DNA of 64,000 nt, taken from CAZVWJ01 sp964631325. Its GTDB lineage: Bacteria; T1Sed10-126. Positions 8,910 to 17,819 of the stretch are shown here, in pieces. Numbering within the stretch: position 1 is the stretch's first letter; each line of letters begins with the position of its first letter. The position numbers were made by a program, and so were the translations under genes. The notes below the pieces were generated by a model. The model made no database searches. It was not told the DNA's origin and was given only the letters and a program-made list of their open reading frames with translations. Location of the stretch: positions 1 to 64,000 of the forward strand of contig CAZVWJ010000008.1 in the NCBI GenBank assembly GCA_964631325.1. Reading direction: 5' to 3'.

Positions 8910-9436
8910 TAATTAGATTTCTCAATCGCTGGTTCCCGACGATCAGCCTGGTAGATAACCAACCTGGTTCCACCGTAGTTTCTTTCTCTCAACAAATAAA
9001 GTTTTCGCTCCCCGTTATCCCCTACCGTAGAGAAAAAACTCGGATGATCAGCATCTGTTTCCAGAACAACAATTCCCTTTTCCTTTAGCCACCAACACTC
9101 CGGAAGACGAGGTAATATTTCATCCGGATAATCACTTTCATACGGGGGATCCATAAATACAAGATCAATACTTTCGGGTGGCCCCTCAACCAGAAAATCA
9201 AAAACATCCTGTTCATACCAGTGAAGCGCATCGGACTCGGAAGTACTTTTCCTGGGCGCCCGATCCACTGCATAAGCTTTCGCAGCCCCCTCATCAAGCA
9301 GTCCCCGGCTTACCCTGCCGGTACCGGCAAAAAGTTCCAAAACAACTAAATCCTCAATGATCGGACGCACCATATCACACAAGGCCTTAACAACGACAGA
9401 CTTGGTTTTCCTTATCTCAAACCGACCAGAAACCAT
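8909..9436 (-). CDS. rsmD: RsmD-like 16S rRNA guanine-N2 methyltransferase
   Basis: 175 residues, a normal RsmD size. The SAM-binding motif LELFAGTGRVSRGLLDEGA (residues about 33-51) and the catalytic DPPY in LVFMDPPYESDYPDEIL (near 95) define an RsmD-type N6/N2 methyltransferase, expected to methylate G966 of 16S rRNA. The N-terminus (SGRFEIRKTKSVVVKALCDMV) matches the place of the usual RPTxDRVREALF stretch but is divergent, so the exact target is slightly less certain. Its start overlaps the end of the M48 protease gene by 25 bp; GAGAGG precedes the ATG. Confidence 0.8.
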   Translation of the reverse strand: MVSGRFEIRKTKSVVVKALCDMVRPIIEDLVVLELFAGTGRVSRGLLDEGAAKAYAVDRAPRKSTSESDALHWYEQDVFDFLVEGPPESIDLVFMDPPYESDYPDEILPRLPECWWLKEKGIVVLETDADHPSFFSTVGDNGERKLYLLRERNYGGTRLVIYQADRREPAIEKSN

Positions 9437-10590
9437 TTTTTATCCTCTCGTTTCCAGAACATTTTCTGGTAGCCATCAACAAGAACCGGTTTTTTCTTAT
9501 CGGCCCTCCAGCGTTTTTCCGCATAGCTGTAGACAATAGTAATTGAAGTATCTGAACTTTCTGTCTTCAGGAGTTTATGAGTATATTCCAGCCGATCAAA
9601 TTCAGTGAACCTCTTCTCCAGGGAATCAATAAACCCAGCTTCAGTATCCCCGTTTTTCTTCGCCCCTACAGTAAAGCTATCGCCCAGATAATTTTTGATT
9701 TTTCCAGGGGCTCTGGCTTCATAAGCATTTATGAATTCCTTAAAACGAGCCAGGACCTCCTCCTCCCGGGGAGTATACAGAAATTTTCGTCGGTAACGAG
9801 CATACCGCCCCCGGTTAATTATCTTGTTCGACAGCTTTGAATCTTTTACCTGGGTTAACATTAGCTTTAATCTTTTAATTCGATCTTCCAAGAAAGGATG
9901 GGTTCTTAAAATTAAAGTTTTCCGGACAGGAATTAATTTATTTTCTTCTTGCAGAAATTTAAGAAACTGGACCAGGGCCCGAGGGTGATAACCTGCTTTA
10001 CTTGTAAATTCAAAGCCCAATTTATCCGCCTGATACTCTGCCGAACGGGAGTAACCACGCCCAATCATCTGAGAACCCATAATTCCTCCGGCCAGACTTC
10101 GACCGCCGGTCCGGCCGGCTGCAGCCATTGCCACTAAAATAGAGCTAATTTTCAACTGGCTCCTTTTAACGGCGTGATAGGCACTCACGTGACCCAGCTC
10201 ATGGGCAATAACAGCGGCAAGCTGTGCTTCAGTTTCAAGATCTCTTAATAATCCCCGGGTCACATATATAAAACCCCCGGGCAGGGCCAGGGCGTTAGAC
10301 ATAAATGTATCTAATATCTTAAACTCGTAATCAAGGGCAGGTCGTGTAGAATAGACAGAAATGCGGCTTCCTACATTGTCAATATAGCCAGTATAAGTAT
10401 CTGAATCATAAATACCCACCTGTTTTTCCAATCGCTCCGCACTTGCTTTACCAATGCTCCGGGCCGTACTGTCAGGAATCAGAACCCAGTCGCTTTGAGG
10501 ATTATTGGATGATGAAAACATGCATCCACCCAGAACTACCAACCCCAGCAAACCCAATAAAATGGTAACGGATTTTCTTTTAATCTCCAC
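9412..10590 (-). CDS. M48-family metalloprotease lipoprotein (BepA/YcaL-like)
   Basis: 392 residues. The N-terminal signal ends in the lipobox LGGC, so this should be a lipid-anchored periplasmic protein. The zinc motif HELGH (in AVIAHELGHVSAYHAVKR, near residue 145) and the third ligand region SRSAEYQADKLGFEF define peptidase M48. LPGGFIYVTRGLL is also typical. After the protease domain, about residues 285-392 form a separate small alpha/beta domain resembling the SnoaL/NTF2 fold, an uncommon addition. Relatives take part in outer-membrane protein quality control. Start is GTG at 10590, overlapping the DUF3108 gene by 11 bp. Confidence 0.85.
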   Translation of the reverse strand: MEIKRKSVTILLGLLGLVVLGGCMFSSSNNPQSDWVLIPDSTARSIGKASAERLEKQVGIYDSDTYTGYIDNVGSRISVYSTRPALDYEFKILDTFMSNALALPGGFIYVTRGLLRDLETEAQLAAVIAHELGHVSAYHAVKRSQLKISSILVAMAAAGRTGGRSLAGGIMGSQMIGRGYSRSAEYQADKLGFEFTSKAGYHPRALVQFLKFLQEENKLIPVRKTLILRTHPFLEDRIKRLKLMLTQVKDSKLSNKIINRGRYARYRRKFLYTPREEEVLARFKEFINAYEARAPGKIKNYLGDSFTVGAKKNGDTEAGFIDSLEKRFTEFDRLEYTHKLLKTESSDTSITIVYSYAEKRWRADKKKPVLVDGYQKMFWKREDKKWFLVGLR

Positions 10591-11506
10591 TCAACCCCGG
10601 CTGGTATTCCTGTAAATAAGCATATAACGAACCAAAGTAAGCATCTACATCAATCTGATAAGGAACTTTTCGTTCATCCTTACTCAACCATATTTTTAAA
10701 TTTTCTACTTTTTCTGCAGCTTCTTTATTCACATTTTTTGTTTCCAGAATCGTTTCCACCAGGTAGGCATCTTTCCAGCCGCTATAAGTAGCAATTTTAT
10801 CGACCTTCTTCACTTTTAGTATCATCCGACCGGTATCCTCCCCTACCTGCAGTGGAAAACTATATTTTTCTCCAACAACCAAATTTTGCGTCCGCAGATA
10901 GTAAACGGCTGACAACGCGTCCTGAGTGTAAGCCGGCAACTCTCCCCGGGAACCTTCGTTGTGAACAAAAAATCCCTGTTGCTGATAATAACGAACCTTC
11001 TCAACTTCTTTTTCTGCGTTGTGATTCTGGAAATAGTTATAACCCCAGGAAAAGAGCCCACGCACATCCATAAAGCTTACCAGCTTATCCTGGATATCAT
11101 ACATCCAGCTCATAGCCCCGCTGGACTTAGCTGTCAACACCAGTTTAAAAACACTTCGTCCCTTCAACTCAGATTTAACTACCCTCGCTCGCAAGTAACC
11201 GGCCGTCAGTCCAAGGTAAGTTACCTTCCAGACTAAATTTTCACCAGCCCTAAAATTCGGATTGTTCGACCGGGCGCAAAAACTCCGATCAGTCGAACAA
11301 TCCGGCGAAAACGAGGGGATGTCCGGAAGTGATTTTTGAGAAAACTTTTCCCGCTTCAACTGACCGGTATCATTCGAATTACGGGGCGCAACGGGGCCAG
11401 TATCAGCCTGTAAAATACCCGGGGCAGAAAACCCCGGTATACCACTTATCACTAAAACCAAAATTAATCCCAAAAATAATATTAATTTATTATTCAAAAT
11501 AATCAC
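10580..11506 (-). CDS. DUF3108 periplasmic protein
   Basis: 308 residues with a signal peptide (hydrophobic ILFLGLILVLVISGIPG, cleavage near FSA). The DUF3108 domain starts about residue 88 (FRAGENLVWKVTYLGLTAGYLRARV) and runs to the end, with DAYLVETILETKN and the closing KVPYQIDVDAYFGSLYAYL. DUF3108 proteins are predicted periplasmic beta proteins of unknown function, often near envelope genes. The frame opens with a GTG at 11506, but AAGAAGTG overlaps that codon and stands 6 nt before an in-frame TTG (11495), which may be the real start. It overlaps the M48 lipoprotein gene, suggesting a shared envelope task. Confidence 0.75.
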   Translation of the reverse strand: MIILNNKLILFLGLILVLVISGIPGFSAPGILQADTGPVAPRNSNDTGQLKREKFSQKSLPDIPSFSPDCSTDRSFCARSNNPNFRAGENLVWKVTYLGLTAGYLRARVVKSELKGRSVFKLVLTAKSSGAMSWMYDIQDKLVSFMDVRGLFSWGYNYFQNHNAEKEVEKVRYYQQQGFFVHNEGSRGELPAYTQDALSAVYYLRTQNLVVGEKYSFPLQVGEDTGRMILKVKKVDKIATYSGWKDAYLVETILETKNVNKEAAEKVENLKIWLSKDERKVPYQIDVDAYFGSLYAYLQEYQPGLSGD

Positions 11507-11522
11507 TTCTTAAAACTGAATA

Positions 11523-11543
11523 GCCGGGTAATTATTACCCGGC
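11523..11543. repeat. Perfect 21-bp palindrome
   Basis: GCCGGGTAA-TTA-TTACCCGGC is self-complementary and lies just upstream of the DUF3108 gene start. Its core GGGTAA...TTACCC recurs at 34999-35013 and 63868-63882. It could be an operator or another short dispersed palindrome. Confidence 0.5.
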
Positions 11544-11556
11544 AAATTAACTTATC

Positions 11557-11672
11557 GTAACTACTCACCTAACCTTCCCTCCCCCCTCTAATAGCACGTA
11601 CGCGCCACAAGCCCTGCCCATACGCAGGGCAGGCTCTCTCCCATCAGGGGAGAGAGGATAGATAAGTAATTC
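11557..11672. repeat. Hairpin-rich element with pairing ends, copy 1
   Basis: The ends (CTACTCACCTAACC and, on the other strand, TTACTTATCTATCC) are imperfect inverted repeats. Inside are the hairpins GCCCTGC/GCAGGGC and CTCTCTCCC...GGGGAGAGAG and a GTACGCG block. A copy in the opposite orientation stands at 23392-23509 and matches along its whole length by eye. No reading frame is inside. Confidence 0.65.
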
Positions 11673-11747
11673 CCCAAAAATTACTTTAAACCCCCAGGTA
11701 CAATAATTGCTTTATAGTAAGCTGATCTTACAAGGAGGTGCTTACCA

Positions 11748-11975
11748 ATGGGTGATAAAAAAGAGATTGTTGCTGTTCAGAAGCGAACCCGGCAGCTCGA
11801 GCCAGGAATGATTCTGGCCCGTGACGTGTATAGCAACAGTGGCTGTCCCCTGATTAACGAGGGCAAAGAACTTACCCAGCAGGACATTCACCGACTAAAG
11901 CAGCGCAACACCAGGTTCGTCTACGTTTTTCTGCCCGAACAAACCCAGGCGGAAGAACTCAAACCGGCCTCCTGA
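11748..11975 (+). CDS. Small protein resembling the N-terminal segment of HD-GYP regulators
   Basis: 75 residues with an excellent ribosome site (AAGGAGGTG, 7 nt before ATG). The stretch LEPGMILARDVYSNSGCPLINEGKELTQQDIHRLKQRNTRFVYV resembles the short domain that precedes HD-GYP cyclic-di-GMP phosphodiesterase domains (pattern GMxLARDVY..G..L...G..LT...I..LK..), but no catalytic domain follows: the frame stops and the next gene is on the other strand. It may be a stand-alone regulatory or adaptor domain. It is a single-gene plus-strand unit among minus-strand genes. Confidence 0.65.
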   Translation: MGDKKEIVAVQKRTRQLEPGMILARDVYSNSGCPLINEGKELTQQDIHRLKQRNTRFVYVFLPEQTQAEELKPAS

Positions 11976-12003
11976 CATATTTGTTTTGCGGCCGGAGCCG
12001 GAT

Positions 12004-12774
12004 TCATTCCAGGTGGACTTTGAATTTATCGCCAATTTCTACTGCAAATTGCTCTTTTGCTGAGCCCCGGGGAACAGCAAATTCAATCCGCCGGTAGCTA
12101 CCCACAAGAGCAACTAAATCTCTCCGCGATTGATAATTAGTTTCAAGTCCCTGAATCTTCTGTCCTTTAAATTTAAATAAAGGCTGTTTATTCCTCGGGA
12201 TCAAATCCGGTGGCAAATTTGTAATACAGTTCCCGAAGTGATCATAATAAACCACTTCCCCCTGGATAAAACCAGGTTCCCGTTCCGGGGCGGGAACTAT
12301 GCTTCCGGCTGGTTTTCTCTCCAGTTGCCGGCCTACTTTTTTAAATTCACCACCACTGCTCAAAAAGCCGGCCACAGGAGCAAATTTATCCCGACCGTCA
12401 AACGTCTTCCCCGGTAAATCAAGGAAATACTTGTCATTCTCAACCCGGCGAACTTCCTGCCAGTCAAGTCCCTCAACAATTCCCGTGTCGGGAGCAATTA
12501 TTTCTACTCCGTTTTTGAGCTTAACTCCAATTATTCTTCGATCCCCCCCCACCCCGGGATCAACCACAATTGAAACAACGGCGGCGGACGGCAAACAGGG
12601 GAGGGAATATTCAAGCATAAACGCAGCGGCCATTTCACTAAACCGGGGGACATAGTGAGTTAAATCAACAACATTACCCCCCGGAGACCAGTCCAGAACA
12701 ACGGACTTCATTATCCCCACATAGGGATCTTCCAGACCAAAATCAGTAAGAAAAAATACTGGTGAAGCAGACAT
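12004..12774 (-). CDS. S-adenosyl-L-methionine hydrolase (SAM hydroxide adenosyltransferase, DUF62)
   Basis: 256 residues of the fluorinase/chlorinase-like family, whose common bacterial members use water or hydroxide to split SAM into adenosine and methionine. Recognisable parts are FLTDFGLEDPYVGIMKSV at the N-terminus, VVDLTHYVPRFSEMAAAF, VVDPGVGGDRRII, IIAPDTGIVEGL and DHFGNCITNLP in the C-terminal barrel. The halide-specific loop of true halogenases is not evident. The ATG shares one base with the stop of the FapA-like gene (TGATG), so translation is coupled; the functional link between the two is unclear. Confidence 0.85.
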   Translation of the reverse strand: MSASPVFFLTDFGLEDPYVGIMKSVVLDWSPGGNVVDLTHYVPRFSEMAAAFMLEYSLPCLPSAAVVSIVVDPGVGGDRRIIGVKLKNGVEIIAPDTGIVEGLDWQEVRRVENDKYFLDLPGKTFDGRDKFAPVAGFLSSGGEFKKVGRQLERKPAGSIVPAPEREPGFIQGEVVYYDHFGNCITNLPPDLIPRNKQPLFKFKGQKIQGLETNYQSRRDLVALVGSYRRIEFAVPRGSAKEQFAVEIGDKFKVHLE

Positions 12775-15700
12775 CAGTCAGGCCGTTCTATGTCCACTTC
12801 AAGTGGTTCATAATTACGCTGGGTAAGCTCGCCTTCATAAAGTAAGAACTGAGTATTTTCAGAATCCTCGGTGAGATACATAGTTGCTGTCTGGATCGTT
12901 AACTTTACCCCTTCACGAAGAGTTTCCTCGGCCAGAACTTTCCCGCCGGACATATTCTCAATTTCCCGACGAATTTCCGACAATTCATCGTTCAAACTTT
13001 CCATCCGGTTTTTAATCGCCCGGGCGCGATTAGTTAATTTAGATCGGAGTTCTTTCTTATCTTCCGGCAAGTTTTCCATTCCTCCAACATTTTCAGCAAT
13101 TTGTTTTAACCCCTTCAAACCATCTCTAACCTTTTCCATTATTTCTTTTTGCTGAGTAATTTCATTTTCCAGGTTTTCCACCTTGTCCCGAATTGATGGG
13201 GAAATTCCACTTTCCACCTCTGTCTTCGAAGCAAGTTTTGCCCCGATATTTTTAGCCTCAATCGCCTCCCCGGCCCGTGTCACACCACCGATAATATCAC
13301 CTCTTTTTTTACCTTTTATTATTACGTATTCCTCCGCATCAATCTGGCAGTGCATCGTCGCCTCCTCAACAATCACGCTTCCCCCGGCTTTAACCCGGCA
13401 ATTCTCCAGGTATTTAGCAAAAACATTTCCCCCGGCTTCAATTAATCCTTCCTCACGGCCCACAACACCCTGCTCAACCACTACATCCCCTTCACATTTC
13501 ACGTGAGCTTTGCCCACCCCTTGGGCTTCTACCCGTTTAGTGGCATCAACCCGAAAACCATCTAAAATCATCCCTCCTACTTCAACCACCCCCTCAAAAT
13601 CCACATTACCCACTTCATAATCCAGGTCCCCGTTAATTACCAGAACGGGTTCGACCACGAGTTCCGGCTCATCTTCAGTTCCCGCCAGCCGTACTCGTCC
13701 TTCAGTTTGCGCCACCAATCGGGTTCCATCCGCAGAAAAATCTACATTTTCTCCGGCGTCAATGGAGACACTATCCCCCGGTTCCGGTGGAATTTCCTCC
13801 CCGTAAATAGAAATTCCGGGTTCTCCTTCGGTGGGTTCTTCAACTTCGGCCAGCACATCGCCTTCCTGTGCATTTATGATTTCTTCCCCTTCCCTATGAT
13901 CAACAGTTTCTTCGCCCTCGGCTTCCTCATCTTCTTCAAGTACTTCAATGGGTATTTTATAGTCAATTTGCCCATCTTTCCCGTGTTCGGGATCTTTTCC
14001 GGAGGCAATTAGCTGTTCTTCCTCAAACAATTCTTGTTCAAAGACTTCTTTAACTTTATTCTCGTCGTAACGAATTTCCTCCTCTTCAAGGTAATTCTCA
14101 ACCTCCTCCCGGCTGACGGGAACCCCCTCCGGTTTAGGAGGAATCACGGTAAGATAGGCCTCAGTTTCATTATCATTAAGAGTGACGCTAAAACTGCCAT
14201 CAATCTTGGGGTTACGCTGTCGGGGACCGATAATTCCCGTTTCCCCACTCTTCTCTTCCACCATTTCTTCAACTTTAACCCAATCAATATCCTGGTCGTA
14301 ATTGTTTTCTTCCAACTCTTCTTTTACCTGGTCAAGGGAGACTGGTAAACCGTGCCCTTCCGGCGGATAAACGGTTAACTTCAACCCTTCCTCCGTATTT
14401 TCAAAGTTAATGAAGCCGGCCACGTCCTCCTCCTGTTCGGCCTGCTGTAATAAATCAAAAGTCTCTTCCTTTTCTTTTTTATCTGCTTCACTTTCTTCAA
14501 GTTTATCTTTTTTTATTACCCGAATTAAATAATCCCGCTCTCCAATCCCAAAAAATCCGGGTTTTCCTTCCTCCAGAATTTTCACAGCCAGATCATCTTT
14601 ATCCATACCAAAATACTCTGCCGCTTGTTCCAGACCTTTTTTTGGAGACTTACAGCGAACTTTAACCGATTCCCGGGCATTGGGATCAAAAAAGCGCCGC
14701 ACCTCATCTTTACTTTCCCCCTGGTGAACTTCTATTCCCCACCAGGTATGGGTTTCTTCTTCTTCAGGAGCTACTGGTTCTCCTCCAGAACCATCTTCGG
14801 TTAAATCGACTAATGCCATCTCCTGGTCTTCATTCAGACCGAGGAACAATCGAAGTTGGTCTTCCCGATTGAACAAGGGATCATCTTCCTCGTAAATTAC
14901 GTGTTTTCTAATCTCCTCCAATTCCGGAATTTCATATTTTTCTTCGTAATCATCCAGATCCATCCCAATTTGGGTATCAAAGTCAATTTCCTCGTCCGGA
15001 TCCTGGTAGCTATCGTATTTAATTTCCTTGGCTTCCGTTCGAATTGTACAGTGATTGCGCTCTTCCTCCACCGGCTCCTGAACTGAACCAATATGCAAAT
15101 TCACGCCCGGGAAAACCGTCCCGTTAACCAGGATTTCCCGCCGCACATCAGACTCCAGTTCCTCTTCTATGTCTGAAATACGCAGTTTTACCTGCTGTAA
15201 ATCCTCACGAGCATGGTTTAATTCAAATTTTAAATCCCGAAGCCGCTTTTCGTCTCCAGGCGAAAGCCCCTCGTTCTCCTTTTTATTCTCTAAATTATTT
15301 ACATCTTTTTCCTTTGACTCCACCCGATCGACCAGAGTATCGCGCCGGGACTCCAGTTCTTCCATCTCTTGCTGCATTACTCCTTTAGCCCCCATGCGAA
15401 CCTGTGTTTCAGGATAACTAACCGAACCAAGATCATTGGTAACTATCCTCTTGCCTACACTTAATTCTCCCCCGATAATATTTGCATCACTATCCACGAG
15501 TATTACGCTCTCATCCGCCTCCAACTGACTGTGCATAATAACTTCTTTGATAATTATACTTTCTCCGGCTTTAATCCGAACATTCTCAGCAAAGCGACCG
15601 TAGACAATCCCATGAGCCTGGACGCTCTGTTTTTCTCCCCCTTTAATCCCCCCCTGAATTACAATATCTCCACTGGCTTTTAATCGGGCTCTCCCCACCG

Positions 15701-16274
15701 TTCCCATTACCCAGATATTACCGCGGGCTTCAACGTACTGATTATCTGCCACTTTTCCCTCAATGAAAATATTACCATCATATCGTATATCTCCGTAATC
15801 CCGGTCCACATCTCCATCCACGTGCATAATCGGAAGAACGTGCACTGTGTTACCTGACCAGACCACCTGGCCCGGCCGACCGGTAAATATACGTTTTTTC
15901 TCTTTGTCGGCCCGGGTATACCGACCGGCTTCAAACTGTGGCGAATTTGTTTCTCTAACGTCAGCAGCCAGCAGTTGACCCGGCTTGGCTTCTTGCAGAT
16001 TCTCCATCGATTCACTAAATTCGGCCAGTTGACTTTCAATATCCTGTTCTTCGTCGGCCGCCTCTTCTTCCTCTTCTTCCGCGGACTTATTGAACGTATA
16101 AATCTTCTGTATTTCAACTTCTTCCTCATCTTCGTCCTTATCGTGGGAACGAATAGTAGTTCCCTGCATTTCAATAAGGTTGTCTTCCAGCTCAAATAGC
16201 TCATCTTCCAACTCTAATAATTCTTCTTCATCAAGCTGGGAATCCGAGTCAGAAGTTGTCTCGGCTTCAGCCAT
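12774..16274 (-). CDS. Double-length FapA/DUF342 protein with Jag_N domain
   Basis: 1166 very acidic residues, about twice a normal FapA. The first half has a parallel beta-solenoid (about 165-290, repeats such as GNIWVMGTVGRARLKASGDIVIQGGIKGG) followed by a coiled coil (about 300-375). The middle holds a Jag_N domain (about 550-610, KGLEQAAEYFGMDKDDLAVKIL...FFGIG). Two FapA N-terminal-type units follow (about 635-790), then a second solenoid (about 880-1010, GNVFAKYLENCRVKAGGSVIVEEATMHCQID) and a second coiled coil (about 1025-1120). Polymer-forming DUF342 proteins are linked to flagellar and cell-surface organisation; Jag_N binds RNA or membrane partners in other contexts. The start has GGAGG 8 nt upstream. 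This looks like an internal duplication of a FapA gene. Confidence 0.85.
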   Translation of the reverse strand: MAEAETTSDSDSQLDEEELLELEDELFELEDNLIEMQGTTIRSHDKDEDEEEVEIQKIYTFNKSAEEEEEEAADEEQDIESQLAEFSESMENLQEAKPGQLLAADVRETNSPQFEAGRYTRADKEKKRIFTGRPGQVVWSGNTVHVLPIMHVDGDVDRDYGDIRYDGNIFIEGKVADNQYVEARGNIWVMGTVGRARLKASGDIVIQGGIKGGEKQSVQAHGIVYGRFAENVRIKAGESIIIKEVIMHSQLEADESVILVDSDANIIGGELSVGKRIVTNDLGSVSYPETQVRMGAKGVMQQEMEELESRRDTLVDRVESKEKDVNNLENKKENEGLSPGDEKRLRDLKFELNHAREDLQQVKLRISDIEEELESDVRREILVNGTVFPGVNLHIGSVQEPVEEERNHCTIRTEAKEIKYDSYQDPDEEIDFDTQIGMDLDDYEEKYEIPELEEIRKHVIYEEDDPLFNREDQLRLFLGLNEDQEMALVDLTEDGSGGEPVAPEEEETHTWWGIEVHQGESKDEVRRFFDPNARESVKVRCKSPKKGLEQAAEYFGMDKDDLAVKILEEGKPGFFGIGERDYLIRVIKKDKLEESEADKKEKEETFDLLQQAEQEEDVAGFINFENTEEGLKLTVYPPEGHGLPVSLDQVKEELEENNYDQDIDWVKVEEMVEEKSGETGIIGPRQRNPKIDGSFSVTLNDNETEAYLTVIPPKPEGVPVSREEVENYLEEEEIRYDENKVKEVFEQELFEEEQLIASGKDPEHGKDGQIDYKIPIEVLEEDEEAEGEETVDHREGEEIINAQEGDVLAEVEEPTEGEPGISIYGEEIPPEPGDSVSIDAGENVDFSADGTRLVAQTEGRVRLAGTEDEPELVVEPVLVINGDLDYEVGNVDFEGVVEVGGMILDGFRVDATKRVEAQGVGKAHVKCEGDVVVEQGVVGREEGLIEAGGNVFAKYLENCRVKAGGSVIVEEATMHCQIDAEEYVIIKGKKRGDIIGGVTRAGEAIEAKNIGAKLASKTEVESGISPSIRDKVENLENEITQQKEIMEKVRDGLKGLKQIAENVGGMENLPEDKKELRSKLTNRARAIKNRMESLNDELSEIRREIENMSGGKVLAEETLREGVKLTIQTATMYLTEDSENTQFLLYEGELTQRNYEPLEVDIERPD

Positions 16275-16417
16275 TAGCTAAACCTCCGGTAGACTATTAT
16301 TAAAATCCGCGGAATTGACTATTCTGCCTTAACAGGTCAATAGTATTAACAAGAGAATCGATAAATTTATTCACCTGATCGATGAAACATAAATTGCAGG
16401 GACCCCACAAAAATCCG

Positions 16418-16864
16418 TTACCATATAATCGCCAAAATACTTAACCAGTAAACAAAAACAAAAATATTAATAAAAAGCAACAAAACCAAAAAATAAATCC
16501 CCAATTCCAAAGCAGTAACTTTCCGGCTTTGCAAAAAAGAAAACTGGAGGGTCCAGGTGGTCAGCCATAGAAGCCAGAACCCAGCCCAAGTAAAATAACT
16601 CAAGGTTGATAACTCAGAACGGTAAAAAGAAGAAATAAAAATACATACCGATAATATCGAACCAAAAAAAGCAATGGAACCCGTAATTAAGCGGCCATAC
16701 CAGAGATGCGCAGCCCCGGGGAATAATGCAGAAAGAAAAACAGCTTTCCCGGCCGGGCTTTTCTCCGCAGCAAATCGGAGCGGAGTACCACAGTAGTTAC
16801 AGCGCTCGGGAGCGCCAAATATAGTAGCTTTGCAGACCGGACATTTACGGGGACTGATTCGCAA
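16418..16864 (-). CDS. Zinc-ribbon protein with C-terminal membrane helices
   Basis: 148 residues. An N-terminal zinc ribbon (CPVCKATIFGAPERCNYC, two CxxC knuckles) is followed by three to four hydrophobic helices. The first includes FLSALFPGAAHLWYGRLITG, which resembles the TM2-type motif of small bacterial membrane proteins. Function unknown. The likely start is TTG at 16864 with GGAG 6 nt upstream; it overlaps the end of sppA by 20 bp, so the two are probably coupled. Confidence 0.7.
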   Translation of the reverse strand: MRISPRKCPVCKATIFGAPERCNYCGTPLRFAAEKSPAGKAVFLSALFPGAAHLWYGRLITGSIAFFGSILSVCIFISSFYRSELSTLSYFTWAGFWLLWLTTWTLQFSFLQSRKVTALELGIYFLVLLLFINIFVFVYWLSILAIIW

Positions 16865-17789
16865 AATTATCTCCCAGCGGCATCCGATATAACAGTTGAA
16901 CAGTTGTTTTCTGGTTTTGAAACAAGGAACTGAAGGAAGTCAAAATACTGGAGGCCTGACGGAAAGGGGAAAAACTTTTTGAGGGGGCTTCTTTTAGAAA
17001 AGCTTCACCCTCTATCCCCGCGGCCTTTTTTGCCACCTCTATTGCTTTTTTTCGTCCTCCCGTTAAATCCACAAGACCCTTCTGGCGTGATTGCCGGCCT
17101 GTAAACACCCGGCCATCTGCAATTTTTTTCACTGCCGACAGGGACAACTCTTCCCGGGAATCGGCCACGTGATTAATAAACTGTTCATAGACATCCATCA
17201 CCAGGTTTTTTAAAATCTTTTGTTCGTCATCAGACATTTTCTGAAATGGTGATCCCAGGTCCTTATACTCGCCGGATTTTACAACCTGGTAATCAAGACC
17301 CACTTTTTCCACCAGCTCTTTAGCACTTACAAATTTCATAATAACTCCGATACTTCCCACCAAACTACCGGGATTAACCACAATAGTATCCGCAGAGGAG
17401 GCCACATAATAGGCTCCGGAAGCGCCGGTAGAACGGATAAAAGCAATAACCGGTTTTTTATCTCCGCCAAAATCAGCCACTGCAGAACTCAGTTCCTGGC
17501 TGGGACCGACCAGACCGCCCGGACTGTTTATATCCAGCAAAAGAGCTTTAATATCATCGCGTTCTTCGTAGCTGTCAAGTCGATCTAAAATTGGCTGAAT
17601 TTTTTTAATAGTACCTTCAAGACTGACCACCCCTATTTTTTCACCACCGGTCACGGGAAAAAAATCAGAACTCTGGGTTCTAACTAAACTCCAGAAAATC
17701 ACGGTCTGAAGAGCAAGATAGGTCAGCAAGCCACAAATCACTACAACAATAAAAAACCATCCGATCTTTTTAGCCCAACTGTTATCCAT
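16845..17789 (-). CDS. sppA: Signal peptide peptidase SppA (S49 family)
   Basis: About 314 residues, the short-form SppA with one N-terminal membrane helix (about 8-35). It degrades cleaved signal peptides at the membrane. Key parts are LLLDINSPGG, the Ser nucleophile region STGASGAYYVASSADTI (near 130) and the general-base Lys region VVKSGEYKDLGSPF (near 185). A TTG at 17795 is in frame, but GGTGAT lies 8 nt before the ATG at 17789, which is preferred. It is cotranscribed with the small zinc-ribbon proteins on each side. Confidence 0.92.
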   Translation of the reverse strand: MDNSWAKKIGWFFIVVVICGLLTYLALQTVIFWSLVRTQSSDFFPVTGGEKIGVVSLEGTIKKIQPILDRLDSYEERDDIKALLLDINSPGGLVGPSQELSSAVADFGGDKKPVIAFIRSTGASGAYYVASSADTIVVNPGSLVGSIGVIMKFVSAKELVEKVGLDYQVVKSGEYKDLGSPFQKMSDDEQKILKNLVMDVYEQFINHVADSREELSLSAVKKIADGRVFTGRQSRQKGLVDLTGGRKKAIEVAKKAAGIEGEAFLKEAPSKSFSPFRQASSILTSFSSLFQNQKTTVQLLYRMPLGDNFANQSP

Positions 17790-17819
17790 TTTCAAAAATC
17801 ACCGTCACTTTTAATATCA

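Noticed and set aside
9412..11506. Lol/Lpt-type lipoprotein transport operon
   Set aside because: Only an M48 lipoprotein and a DUF3108 protein are present; nothing specific to Lol or Lpt.
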